Below, in pieces: positions 24,975 to 33,564 of a stretch of DNA of 55,875 bases. The stretch's first letter is position 1. Every line of letters begins with the position of its first letter. The position numbers and the translations under genes were made by a program. This stretch comes from an uncultured Fretibacterium sp. (lineage in GTDB: Bacteria > Synergistota > Synergistia > Synergistales > Aminobacteriaceae). Below the pieces are notes generated by a model that saw only the letters and a program-made list of their open reading frames with translations, did not search any database and had not been told where the DNA came from. The DNA lies in NCBI RefSeq assembly GCF_963548695.1, contig NZ_CAUUWA010000010.1, positions 1 through 55,875 of the forward strand, in the 5' to 3' direction.

Positions 24975-26399
24975 TCAATCTGCAACCACTCTGCGGCCGG
25001 ACAGAAGCCTGAGCAGCAACCCCAGGAGGACCCAGCCAGCGACGATTCCCCACTCCACGGCATTCAGCGCCGCAGGGCTGTACGGGACCACCATCAGAAG
25101 GACGATGATACCGCCGGCAACGCAGGCCGCCAGGATCCCCAGCCTGCCGCCCGGCACCTTGTAGGGCCTGGGGAGGTCGGGCTCGCTGAAGCGCATCCTG
25201 AGGCAGGCCAGGCTGACCATCATGCAGGCGAAGATGAAGGAGAGCGCGGAGACGTTCGTCAGCGGGACCAGCAGTTTCTTGCCGAAGAAGGGCCCAATGA
25301 GCGTGAAGGCCGCCATCAGCACGCAGGCCGTCCTGGGCGTCCCCGACCTCGGATCCAGTTTCGCGAAGGAGGCCGGAAGCTGCCCCTTGCGCCCCATGGC
25401 CAGCATGATGCGCGTCGTGGCACCGAAGAAGGAGTTCATCGGCCCCATGGGGCCCAGGGTGCCGATGCAGAGCATGGCAACGTAGAGCCACAGGTTGATG
25501 TTGCGCAGGCACGAGAGCGCCGGAACGGGACTCTTCACGAACTCGGTCCAGGGGACGATCGTACCGAACGAGTAGATGCAGACCATGTAGAACACCCCGG
25601 ACGCGAGCAGGGCCATGCTGATGACCTTGCCGAACTTGTTCCAGTCCAGCCCCTCGGCGGCCTCCTCGGCCTGTTGGGGAACGGTGTCGAACCCGGCGTA
25701 GAAGAACGGGGTCATGACGAGGACGGCCAGGACCCCCGACCAGAGGTCCGCCACGCGCGTCCGGGTCATCGCGCCCTGGACCTGGGAGAAGATCGGCAGG
25801 ATATTCGACGGCCCGCCCTTGACGAAGGATATGCCCATCGCGAGCAGCATGCCGCAGAGCAGTGCCTTGGCCAAAAACGCCTGGAGCCGAGCGGCCGAGG
25901 ACGCCCCTCTGAGGTTCATCGTCACCACATAAGCGGCAAACAGCAGGGCGATGAGCGTCGGGAAGAGGTAGACGTCCGCCCCGAGGATCGTGTAGAGCTT
26001 GACGGACCTCAGGATGGGGAAGAAGTCCCCGAACATGTCCGAGACCAGGGTGGAGATGGCGATGGCCTCCCATGGACACAGAATCCCGTTGCCCAGGGCG
26101 AGGAACCAGCCGGTGATGTGGGACATCGTGGGCCCGAAGGTGCGGTCCACGTACTCGACGATGCCCCCGGAGATCGGGATGGCCGCCGTCAGCTCCCCGA
26201 AGACCGCGCCAATCGGTAACAGGAACACCGCTCCAATGGCGAAGGCGATCATGGCGGCGACCGGCCCCCCGCCAATGACCATCCAGTCCCCCACCAGGAG
26301 CACCCATCCCGTCCCGATGATGGCCCCGAATCCGATGGTGAAGAAGTTCCAATTGGTCAGGGTTTTCTTCATCCCCGACCCATGTTCCACCTGTGACAT
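24975..26399 (-). CDS. APC superfamily amino acid permease
   Basis: This is 474 residues from the ATG at 26399, which has AGGGGAG about 9 bases upstream. TM1 carries the APC-type unwound motif (FFTIGFGAIIGTGWVLLVG), and about twelve hydrophobic spans follow. The conserved loop after TM2 (GAVFGELTAAIPISGGIVEY) and the FFYAGFDTVPQQAEE segment of TM6 are typical of amino acid/polyamine/organocation permeases. It is likely co-transcribed with the amidohydrolase 160 bases downstream and divergent from the LytTR regulator. Confidence 0.93.
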   Translation of the reverse strand: MSQVEHGSGMKKTLTNWNFFTIGFGAIIGTGWVLLVGDWMVIGGGPVAAMIAFAIGAVFLLPIGAVFGELTAAIPISGGIVEYVDRTFGPTMSHITGWFLALGNGILCPWEAIAISTLVSDMFGDFFPILRSVKLYTILGADVYLFPTLIALLFAAYVVTMNLRGASSAARLQAFLAKALLCGMLLAMGISFVKGGPSNILPIFSQVQGAMTRTRVADLWSGVLAVLVMTPFFYAGFDTVPQQAEEAAEGLDWNKFGKVISMALLASGVFYMVCIYSFGTIVPWTEFVKSPVPALSCLRNINLWLYVAMLCIGTLGPMGPMNSFFGATTRIMLAMGRKGQLPASFAKLDPRSGTPRTACVLMAAFTLIGPFFGKKLLVPLTNVSALSFIFACMMVSLACLRMRFSEPDLPRPYKVPGGRLGILAACVAGGIIVLLMVVPYSPAALNAVEWGIVAGWVLLGLLLRLLSGRRVVAD

Positions 26400-26550
26400 T
26401 CTCAACGCTCCCCTCAATCCAGGATTGACTGCAACATAAATTTAATATACGTTATTGCAAGAAGTCCAACGATTTGTCATCAACAACGGTTTCACTGTCC
26501 CCAACCTACGGCCTCCCGGCCTGTCATTCCCTTCAACCTCGCCAAAGGGA

Positions 26551-26559
26551 TGATATACT
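26551..26559 (+). promoter_or_regulatory. Extended -10 promoter (TGATATACT) of the two-component operon
   Basis: TGATATACT lies 65 bases before the GTG start of the response regulator. TTCAAC about 16 bases upstream is a weak -35. It sits in the divergent region shared with the permease gene. Confidence 0.45.
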
Positions 26560-26624
26560 AATTTTCGAGGGGAAACACTTCCGCTGCATGGCCGCAAACC
26601 GGAACACCGAGGGGGGGGACTGCG

Positions 26625-27332
26625 GTGAATTACGTAGCGCTCTGTGACGACAACTCCTGTGATCTGGAACTGCTCGGAAGCTATCTGAGGGAACTGCAAG
26701 ACGGAAGCAATGTGGGGATTGTGCCTTTTTCCTGTGGACACAAACTTCTTCAGGCCTATAGGGGCGGTGAGCGATTTCACCTCGTCATTCTGGACATGCG
26801 CATGGAAAAACTCAATGGTCTGGACACGGCGCGCGAGATCCGAAAGCTGGACTCCGACGTGCCCCTGCTCTTCGTCACGGGGACGGCCGAGTACGCTCTG
26901 GAGGGATATACGGTTCAGGCCTCTCGTTATCTGCTCAAACCCGTGGACAAACAGGTTTTCCTTCACAACGTCAGCCACCTGCTCCAGCCCAGGGAAACCC
27001 CGTCCCGCTATCTCTCGTTCACGTGCAGTTCCGGTCTCATGAAGGTACCCAACGACTCCATCCTCTACCTCGAGTCCTTCAAACGGACGGTGGTGCTGCA
27101 CACGCCGAAGGAGGAGCACAGTTTCACCGGACGCATCGGAGAAATAGCGGAAAAGCTGGAAAGACACGGGTTTGTACGCGTCCACAAAAGCTATGTGGCC
27201 AACCTGAGCCACGTCGAATGCATCTACAAGGAGACCGTCCGTCTGGACAATGGCCACTCGATCCCTCTGGGGCGGCATTACGGAAAGACCGTGCAGGCGG
27301 CGGTGCTGCATCATGGATTGGCCAACCTCTGA
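26625..27332 (+). CDS. LytTR-family response regulator (AgrA/LytR type)
   Basis: This is 235 residues starting at GTG 26625 behind a G-rich ribosome site. The receiver domain (1-120) has the acidic pair Asp8-Asp9, phospho-acceptor Asp57 (LVILDMRM) and Lys105 (YLLKPV). The LytTR DNA-binding domain spans about 133-235 (SILYLESFKRTVVLHT, RVHKSYVANLSHV). It forms a two-gene operon with the sensor kinase. Being divergent from the permease/amidohydrolase pair, it may control them, but no LytTR-type binding repeat could be confirmed. Confidence 0.93.
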   Translation: MNYVALCDDNSCDLELLGSYLRELQDGSNVGIVPFSCGHKLLQAYRGGERFHLVILDMRMEKLNGLDTAREIRKLDSDVPLLFVTGTAEYALEGYTVQASRYLLKPVDKQVFLHNVSHLLQPRETPSRYLSFTCSSGLMKVPNDSILYLESFKRTVVLHTPKEEHSFTGRIGEIAEKLERHGFVRVHKSYVANLSHVECIYKETVRLDNGHSIPLGRHYGKTVQAAVLHHGLANL

Positions 27333-27347
27333 CACCGGGCCGGGGAG

Positions 27348-28661
27348 ATGAATTTGCAGGACCTGATCGCATATGTAGTGCTCTCCGCGGCGGAGACGTA
27401 CGTCTTCCACATGTTCTTCAAGGCGCTTCTGCGCCGCAACGAACGTCACGATGCAATCTATGCCGGAGGGCTGGTCGTCTACTACGTGTTCCAGTTCGTG
27501 TCCTACGCTCTCCAGAGTCCGCTGTTCTCGATGGCCCCCCTATACATGGCGTTCGCCCTGCTCACCGTTTTCCATTTCTACTATGGGAGCGACCAGGTCC
27601 GGGGGGCTGTAGCCTTCGCCTTCGTGCTCCTCAACTACGTCTGCAAGGTGCTGGCGGTAGCGCTCACCTCGGCCCTCTCGCAGCGTTACCTGCCGGACAT
27701 CCCGTTCCGCCTGGTCATGGGACACTTCGACCAGATTCTGTCCTGCTGTTTCGTGGCGGCCGCATCCTTCGTCATCACCCAGCTGCGGACCATCAAAAAC
27801 CGTCGGATCAACTGGCTGAGCAACTCGATTTTCTGTATCGTAACGGTCGCGAACAGCCTTCTGGTGCTCTGGCTCTTCTGGAACCACGGAGCGGCCGTCG
27901 ACAACCTCCACATTTACGTCGAGGCCGCTTTGCTGCTGCTCTGCACCACGCTCTTTCTCTTCTTCTTCATTGACAAGGCGCAGCAAAGCAACACGCATTA
28001 CTACCGAACCGAGATGCTCCACCAGCAACTCGAAATGCAGTCCCGCTACTACGAGCAGATGGAGACGCACCAAAGAGAGATCCAGGCCATCCGGCACGAC
28101 ATCCAGAACCATATGCTGTACATCAAGTCCATGATCGAGAGGGGCGACAACGGGGCCGCCCTCGAGTACGCGGAGAAACTCCATGCCCGGATCGTCTCCG
28201 CCCGGCATCACAAGTTCTGCAGGAACAGCGTGGCGGATATTCTCCTCAATGCCAAGTGCGCCGAGATCAGTGCGGATGGAATCGTCCTGAGCGCCCATGT
28301 CGACCTGCCCGCCTCCCTTCCCATGGACAACCTGGACCTCTGCATCCTCCTAGGCAATCTTCTGGACAATGCAATCGAGGCCTGCAGGCGGATCGAGGGC
28401 GCGGACACATCACGCACGATCTCGGTACGCGGCGGACTCAAGGGGACCAACCTGATCCTCTCCATCAGCAACAGCTATAACGGAGTACTGCGACAGAACG
28501 GAGGACGGTACGAATCCCTCAAAAAGAACCGCAGGGTCAGCGGCCTGGGACTCTTCAACGTCAGGGACGTGGTCGAACGCCATCACGGGACCATGGATAT
28601 CCAACACGACGAGAACACATTTTCCATTTCCATCTTGCTGCGCCTGGGAGAATCCGCCTGA
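27348..28661 (+). CDS. GHKL sensor histidine kinase (AgrC-like)
   Basis: This is a 437-residue protein with five or six N-terminal membrane segments (to about residue 208), a coiled linker, and the phospho-acceptor His250 (IRHDIQNHMLYIKSM). The ATPase N-box is LLGNLLDNAIEAC (about 334-346) and the G-box is SGLGLFNVRDVVERHHG. The layout is that of AgrC-type peptide-sensing kinases. No agrB/agrD-like peptide-maturation genes are nearby, so the signal is unknown. The gene follows the regulator after 15 bases. Confidence 0.92.
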   Translation: MNLQDLIAYVVLSAAETYVFHMFFKALLRRNERHDAIYAGGLVVYYVFQFVSYALQSPLFSMAPLYMAFALLTVFHFYYGSDQVRGAVAFAFVLLNYVCKVLAVALTSALSQRYLPDIPFRLVMGHFDQILSCCFVAAASFVITQLRTIKNRRINWLSNSIFCIVTVANSLLVLWLFWNHGAAVDNLHIYVEAALLLLCTTLFLFFFIDKAQQSNTHYYRTEMLHQQLEMQSRYYEQMETHQREIQAIRHDIQNHMLYIKSMIERGDNGAALEYAEKLHARIVSARHHKFCRNSVADILLNAKCAEISADGIVLSAHVDLPASLPMDNLDLCILLGNLLDNAIEACRRIEGADTSRTISVRGGLKGTNLILSISNSYNGVLRQNGGRYESLKKNRRVSGLGLFNVRDVVERHHGTMDIQHDENTFSISILLRLGESA

Positions 28662-28769
28662 CGCACCTTCAGTCCGGTGTCATTCGTTACCACAAATTAG
28701 TCTTTCGTGACCTCCCGCCTCGATTGCCATAGGAAAATCGGCCTTTTTGTGGTATGTATTGAGGTGTGC

Positions 28770-28798
28770 TTTAGACGGGGGTTCGATAGAGCGATAAT
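28770..28798 (+). promoter_or_regulatory. Sigma-70-type promoter of the Mrp operon
   Basis: -35 TTTAGA (28770-28775), a 17-base spacer and -10 GATAAT (28793-28798) lie about 90 bases before the first Mrp gene. Confidence 0.6.
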
Positions 28799-28888
28799 GA
28801 TGGAGTGAAATGATGGGGTGAAACGAACGTGCGGAGGACGAACCCGGCGCACAGGTTCCCAATAGTTTCCAAGAGGAGAGGTTTGGCT

Positions 28889-29395
28889 ATGGCTCCAGTT
28901 TATTTCATTCTCTGGCTGACGATAAACGGAAGGGTTACGGCGGAGACCGTAACCTTGGGTATTCTCGTCTCCGCGGCGCTTCATCTGTTCTCGCGGAGGG
29001 TCCTGTTCGTCCGCCCCGTGTCTCCCGCCTCGATGCTGCGCCTCCTGCCCTGGGGATTGCTCTATCTCGCCCTCCTCTTCATCGAGATCGTAAAGGCCAA
29101 CCTGCAGGTCATCCGGCTGGTCCTCTCCCCCGTCATCGAGGTGGAGCCCTGCCTGATCCGCTTTCGCACCGACCTCGGGTCCGAGGCCGCCCGGGTGGTG
29201 TTGGCCAATTCCATCACCCTGACCCCCGGCACCCTCACCGTCTCCCTCGAGGGAAACGACCTCCTGATTCACGCTCTGGACCGCAATATGGCCCGGGGGG
29301 TGGACGAGTCCGTCTTCGTCCGGCAGCTGCGACGCATGGAGGAAACGACCGGAACGAAGAGGAAAAAGATAAAGGAGGCCGTTTCCGATGCCTGA
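28889..29395 (+). CDS. mrpE: Na+/H+ antiporter subunit E (MrpE/MnhE)
   Basis: This is 168 residues from the ATG at 28889, with AGAGGAGAGG 8 bases upstream. Two N-terminal hydrophobic segments (YFILWLTINGRVTAETVTLG) precede the MrpE soluble domain, with the signature VVLANSITLTPGTLTVSLEG and IHALDR. MrpE belongs to the membrane arm of Mrp antiporters and of membrane-bound hydrogenases (MbhA). It overlaps mrpF by 8 bases. Confidence 0.93.
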   Translation: MAPVYFILWLTINGRVTAETVTLGILVSAALHLFSRRVLFVRPVSPASMLRLLPWGLLYLALLFIEIVKANLQVIRLVLSPVIEVEPCLIRFRTDLGSEAARVVLANSITLTPGTLTVSLEGNDLLIHALDRNMARGVDESVFVRQLRRMEETTGTKRKKIKEAVSDA

Positions 29396-29705
29396 CGCCG
29401 CAGCGCTTCAAGGTGCGCTCCTGCTCGGGGGCGCGGTCTTTTTGTCCGTCACCGTCTTTTTCTGCCTGCTGCGGGCCGCACTGGGGCCCCGGTTCACCGA
29501 CCGCATCATCGCCGTCAACATCGTGAGCACCAAGGTCATCGTTTTGATCTCCATGCTGTCGTTTCACATCGGGGAACAATATCTCGTGGACATCTGCCTC
29601 ATCTACGCCATCATCAGTTTTTTGTCCGTCGTGGTCTTGGCCCGGGCAGTCCTCGGCCGGCAGGACCGAACGGAAAAGCCTGAAAAAGGGAGGGCGCCCT
29701 CATGA
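29388..29705 (+). CDS. mrpF: Na+/H+ antiporter subunit F (MrpF/MnhF)
   Basis: This is 105 residues with three membrane segments. The MrpF signature LGPRFTDRIIAVNIVSTKVI is followed by LVDICLIYAIISFLSVVVLA. It overlaps both neighbours by a few bases, indicating coupled translation. Confidence 0.92.
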   Translation: MPDAAALQGALLLGGAVFLSVTVFFCLLRAALGPRFTDRIIAVNIVSTKVIVLISMLSFHIGEQYLVDICLIYAIISFLSVVVLARAVLGRQDRTEKPEKGRAPS

Positions 29706-30124
29706 TACGCCTCGCCATCGCCGCCGCCCTGATCCTGTGCGGCCTGTTCGTTCTGGGCGTCGCGACGCTCGGCATATTCCGATTCAATACGGTACTGAAC
29801 CGCATTCACGTGGCCGCCAAGTGCGACACACTGGGGGCCGTGCTGGTGCTGTCCGGCCTGGTCGTCCTCAGTGGGCTGAACGCGTTCTCGCTCAAACTGG
29901 GGCTCGTCGTCACCTTCCTGTGGTTGGCCAACCCCGTGGCAAGCCATCTCGTAGCCCGGGCCGAGGTAGCCACGAACTCACATATCGCCGAGACCTGCGA
30001 CATCCTGGATATTGACGACCTCGACGATATCGGAGGCCCCGTCCGTCCAACGACCCCCTGCGTGGCCTCCTCCCCACGCCAAAACGCCGAAAAGGGAGGG
30101 ACCGAATCATGGACACAATCATGA
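29702..30124 (+). CDS. mrpG: Na+/H+ antiporter subunit G (MrpG/MnhG)
   Basis: This is 140 residues with three membrane segments in the first 90. The MrpG pattern IFRFNTVLNRIHVAAKCDTL and TFLWLANPVASHLVARA is clear. The acidic tail (CDILDIDDLDDIGG and beyond) is extra. It overlaps the next gene by 16 bases. Confidence 0.9.
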   Translation: MIRLAIAAALILCGLFVLGVATLGIFRFNTVLNRIHVAAKCDTLGAVLVLSGLVVLSGLNAFSLKLGLVVTFLWLANPVASHLVARAEVATNSHIAETCDILDIDDLDDIGGPVRPTTPCVASSPRQNAEKGGTESWTQS

Positions 30125-30474
30125 ACATGAAGGGCATGGCGGAGCTGCTCGAATGGCTGTTGCTGATCTTTCTGGTCGTCTGTTCCATTGCCGTTTCGGT
30201 CTCGCGCAACCTGCTGAACGCCGTCATCATCTTCATGGCCTACAGCCTGGTCATGGCGGTGCTGTGGGTCCTTCTGCAGGCGCCGGACCTCGCGGTCACC
30301 GAGGCCGCAGTCGGGGCCGGGGTCACGAGCGTGCTGTTCTTCCTGACCCTGGAGCGCCTGGGCATCCTGGGCAAAAAACGGCCGCCCGAGGAGAAAGCTT
30401 CGACGGAGGACACTTCGATGAAAAGCACTTCGACGAAGAGTGCTTCGATGGAGGAGGCACGCTCCGATGAATGA
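30109..30474 (+). CDS. MbhD/DUF4040-type antiporter subunit
   Basis: This is 121 residues with three membrane segments. LLQAPDLAVTEAAVGAGVTS is the hallmark of the MbhD module, which in bacterial Mrp complexes is usually the C-terminal part of MrpA. Here it is a separate gene, as in archaeal-type Mbh/Mrp clusters. Its tail is a four-fold pentapeptide repeat (ASTED-TSMKS-TSTKS-ASMEE) encoded by 15-base units at 30397-30456. It overlaps the next gene by 8 bases. Confidence 0.88.
   Translation: MDTIMNMKGMAELLEWLLLIFLVVCSIAVSVSRNLLNAVIIFMAYSLVMAVLWVLLQAPDLAVTEAAVGAGVTSVLFFLTLERLGILGKKRPPEEKASTEDTSMKSTSTKSASMEEARSDE
30397..30456 (+). repeat. Four tandem 15-bp coding repeats in the MbhD-like gene
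   Basis: Units GCTTCGACGGAGGAC, ACTTCGATGAAAAGC, ACTTCGACGAAGAGT and GCTTCGATGGAGGAG share the core CTTCGAyG. They encode the hydrophilic tail and also hold the ribosome site of the next gene. Confidence 0.8.
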
Positions 30475-31417
30475 CACGCTGAAGGCATTCTGGAGGCGCT
30501 TTCTCGACTGGGTTGAAGGAAACGGACCGCACCCGAAGGACGAGGTCATGATTCCCGAGCCCCCCCCCAGGCTTCCATTCTCCGAGACGGCCCCCGCACG
30601 CACCCTCAGGCACTGCGAGAGGAGCATCCGGGAGCGCTACGACGAGTGGATGGAATGCCGCGGTCCGCAACTGTTCTCGCGTTTCTACTCGGGCATGAGC
30701 GTCCTTACCTGCATCGTTCTCGTCGGGCTGCTCCTGCTCACCGTCTCCGAGCTGCCGAGGTTCGGCGACCCCGCCAACCCCGCCAATAATGTCGTGGCCC
30801 AACGCTACGTGGAGCGCGGCCTCGAGGAGACCGGCGCCACGAACATCGTCGCCGGCATGATCCTCGACTACCGGGCCTTCGACACGTTCGGGGAGTCGGC
30901 GGTGCTCTTCACGGCCGCCATCGGCGTCATCATGCTGCTCTCGGCCTCCGGGCAAAAAAACACGGCAAGGGCGGCCGGAAAGCGCCGCCATGGGAGGTAT
31001 GGGGACGACGCCATCCTGCGCGGAGTCTCCGCTCTGGCGATACCCGTCATCCTTCTCCTGGGGGCTGCGATCGTCGTGAACGGCCATCTCTCGCCCGGCG
31101 GGGGGTTTTCGGGCGGCGCAGTCCTGAGCACCGCACTGATCCTGTACGCGAACGCGTGGGGATTCGAGCGGGTTCGGCGTGTCTTCTCGATTCGGACGTT
31201 CACCCTCTCCAGCTGCGGCTCTCTCATCGTCTACGCGCTGGCGAAGGGATACGCCTTCTTCACCGGGGCCAACCATCTGGAGTCGGGAATCCCCACGGGC
31301 GAGCCCGGGGCCATCCTGAGCGGAGGGCTGATCCTGCCCCTCAACATCTGCGTGGGAATCATCGTCGCGGGAACGCTCTACGGGTTCTACGCGCTCTTCG
31401 GCGAGGGGGAGATCTAG
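30467..31417 (+). CDS. Fused MbhE-MrpB antiporter subunit
   Basis: This is 316 residues from the ATG at 30467 (GGAGGAGG upstream). After about 70 hydrophilic residues comes an MbhE-like module (residues about 75-160: ATNIVAGMILDYRAFDTFGE), normally the very end of MrpA. The MnhB/MrpB domain follows (about 185-316: VNGHLSPGGGFSGGAVLSTA). A fusion of E and B modules is consistent with a rearranged Mrp cassette. The hydrophilic N-terminal part is unusual. Confidence 0.88.
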   Translation: MNDTLKAFWRRFLDWVEGNGPHPKDEVMIPEPPPRLPFSETAPARTLRHCERSIRERYDEWMECRGPQLFSRFYSGMSVLTCIVLVGLLLLTVSELPRFGDPANPANNVVAQRYVERGLEETGATNIVAGMILDYRAFDTFGESAVLFTAAIGVIMLLSASGQKNTARAAGKRRHGRYGDDAILRGVSALAIPVILLLGAAIVVNGHLSPGGGFSGGAVLSTALILYANAWGFERVRRVFSIRTFTLSSCGSLIVYALAKGYAFFTGANHLESGIPTGEPGAILSGGLILPLNICVGIIVAGTLYGFYALFGEGEI

Positions 31418-31418
31418 G

Positions 31419-31823
31419 ATGCTGACGGAGGGATTGTTCGTCAACCATTACGAGGCTGTCGCCGTGATCCTCTCGGGCATAGGGCTGACCAACCTGCTGC
31501 TCCAGAGAAACATGATCAAGAAGATCATCGGCCTGAACATCATGGACACGGCGGTCTACCTTTTTCTCGCCGCCAAGGGATACGTAGCGGGCCGTGCCGC
31601 ACCGATCATCCAGATTACCCAGGACGGCATTCCGGCGGCCGGGGCCTACGTCAACCCCATCCCCGCCGGACTGGTCCTGACGGGCATCGTCGTCTCCGTG
31701 AGCGTCACCGCCTTTGCGCTGTCCCTGACACTGCGCCTGTACGAGGCCTACGGAACCCTGGATATCGACGAGGTGATCGAACGGATGCGGGCACGGCGCG
31801 CTCGGGAGGAAGTGGAACCATGA
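31419..31823 (+). CDS. mrpC: Na+/H+ antiporter subunit C (MrpC/MnhC, NuoK-like)
   Basis: This is 134 residues with three membrane segments. GIGLTNLLLQRNMIKKIIGL and the following NIMDTAVYLFL form the NuoK/MrpC signature, and PIPAGLVLTGIVVSVSVTAF is the third helix. It overlaps the following antiporter gene by 4 bases. Confidence 0.92.
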   Translation: MLTEGLFVNHYEAVAVILSGIGLTNLLLQRNMIKKIIGLNIMDTAVYLFLAAKGYVAGRAAPIIQITQDGIPAAGAYVNPIPAGLVLTGIVVSVSVTAFALSLTLRLYEAYGTLDIDEVIERMRARRAREEVEP

Positions 31824-33337
31824 CGGAGGCCATCAGTCCGTTCGCCTACAACATTCCGTTCTTCAGCATCTTCCTGGCCATGCTTGCAGCGATCGCCGCG
31901 CCCCTGCTTCCGCGTACGTCACGTACCGCCGAGCGTCTGACGATGGGAGTCACCGCACTGGTCGGCGCGATGTCCGCGTACCTGCTCGCCAACGTCGCCG
32001 GGACGGGGGAGAGCTTCACCTTCATGATGGGGCACTTCCCCGCGCCATGGGGCAACGAGCTGCGCGCCGGGCCCCTGGAGGCGCTTCTGGCGCTTTTCTT
32101 CTGCGCCTCCATGTTCCTGTCCCTGCTGGGGAACGCCGGCTCCACCGAGGAGGACATCCCGGCGGAACGCCGGTATCTCTTCTGCGTCATGGTCAACCTG
32201 ATATTGAGCTCTTTGCTGGCGCTCATCTACACCAACGACATCTTCACGGCCTACGTGTTCATCGAGATCAACACCATCGCCGCCTGCGCCGTCGTCGCGG
32301 CGAAGGACTGCGGCGAGACCATCCGGGCCGCATTGCGCTATCTGGTGATGAGCCTGGTCGGCTCCGGCCTGATCCTCATCTCCATATGCCTGCTCTATGA
32401 CTTGACGGGACACCTGCTGATGCAGCACATGCACACCTCCATCGCGGGGATGACCGCGGCGGGACGTCATACTCTGCCTCTGACCGTCTCCCTGATCCTG
32501 ATGACGACGGGACTGGCCATCAAGAGCGCGCTTTATCCGTTCGGCTCCTGGCTTCCCGACGCGCACGGAAACGCGACGAACGCGTCGAGCGCCATTCTCT
32601 CCGGGCTGGTGCTCAAGGGACACATCTTCCTGATCATCAAGGTCTTCTTCCGGGTATTCGGCACGGACACCGTCCGGCTCCTGCACATGGACAGCGCCCT
32701 GCTGTTCTTCGGCATGGCGGGCATGGTCATGGGATCGCTGCACGCACTGCGCCAGACGAGCCTGAAGCGTATGATCGCTTGGTCCTCCATAGCGCAGGTT
32801 GGATACATCTTCCTGGGGATAGGGCTGAACACAGCCGCCGGAATCGCCGCGGGCTGTCTGCACATCCTCGTCCATGCGGCGGTCAAACCGATGCTCTTCA
32901 CCGCTGCAGGAGGTCTGATCGCGGTCTCGGGGCACAAAAAGGAACTCCAGGCCCTGAGGGGCGCGTTCTATCGGAACCGCTGGGCCGGGGTGGGGCTGAT
33001 CGCCGGGGCCTGTTCGATGATCGGCATTCCGACGTTCGCCGGCTTCGCCTCGAAACTGAACCTGGCCATGGCCTCGTTCGAGAGCCCCGCCGTCCTCCAG
33101 GGGCTGGCGGTGCTCGCCCTCAGCACCCTGCTGAACGCGCTCTACTACATCCCTGCGGCAATCGTCATCCTGACGCCCCAGAGCGACGCCGCCCCCTCTC
33201 CATCGGCCGCAGTGGAGCCTGTTCCCCCGTTTTACGGTGGGGCAATGGCGGCCTTTCTGGCGTTGAACTTCCTCCTAGGCCTGTTCTACGACCCAATAAT
33301 GCGAATAATCGGTCAAGGCCTGGCGGTCCTGGGATAA
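31820..33337 (+). CDS. MrpD/NuoN-like antiporter subunit, paralogue 1
   Basis: This is a 505-residue protein with about 14 membrane segments and the proton_antipo_M core. The helix-5 glutamate is in YVFIEINTIAACAVV. The helix-7 lysine region reads IKSALYPFGSWLPDAHGNAT, followed by NASSA where the other copies have AP(T/A)P(A/V/S)(S/T)A, so this paralogue is the most divergent at the channel loop. SIAQVGYIFLGIGLNTAAG is the conserved helix-10 region. It is the first of four tandem antiporter-type subunits. Confidence 0.9.
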   Translation: MTEAISPFAYNIPFFSIFLAMLAAIAAPLLPRTSRTAERLTMGVTALVGAMSAYLLANVAGTGESFTFMMGHFPAPWGNELRAGPLEALLALFFCASMFLSLLGNAGSTEEDIPAERRYLFCVMVNLILSSLLALIYTNDIFTAYVFIEINTIAACAVVAAKDCGETIRAALRYLVMSLVGSGLILISICLLYDLTGHLLMQHMHTSIAGMTAAGRHTLPLTVSLILMTTGLAIKSALYPFGSWLPDAHGNATNASSAILSGLVLKGHIFLIIKVFFRVFGTDTVRLLHMDSALLFFGMAGMVMGSLHALRQTSLKRMIAWSSIAQVGYIFLGIGLNTAAGIAAGCLHILVHAAVKPMLFTAAGGLIAVSGHKKELQALRGAFYRNRWAGVGLIAGACSMIGIPTFAGFASKLNLAMASFESPAVLQGLAVLALSTLLNALYYIPAAIVILTPQSDAAPSPSAAVEPVPPFYGGAMAAFLALNFLLGLFYDPIMRIIGQGLAVLG

Positions 33338-33363
33338 CCCCCGGCCCCGATTCCTGCCGGGGG
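33338..33363 (+). terminator. GC-rich hairpin within the Mrp operon
   Basis: CCCCCGGC, a 10-base loop and GCCGGGGG follow directly on the stop codon of paralogue 1. There is no T-tract. It may attenuate transcription or stabilise the upstream mRNA before the 200-base gap to paralogue 2. Confidence 0.35.
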
Positions 33364-33564
33364 TCGAAAAACGGAGTCAAAAACCAGGGTTGAAAGAGAC
33401 AAAACGCGTTTTCCGGACTGACGTTCGTCTCGACAGGGCCCGATAGATCGTCGGCATTCTATTGTAGGACCGGGCCCCCGGAGAGAGATCCCCCGATATA
33501 TCGTTTTTGTCTCGCTCTCGGGGCTCCGGCTCGGAAGCTCCGACCTTAGGGAGGTGAACCTTCT

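Noticed and set aside
23952..26219. A 755-codon open frame on the plus strand
   Set aside because: It runs opposite the amidohydrolase and permease, crosses their gap without signals, and has no recognisable domain.
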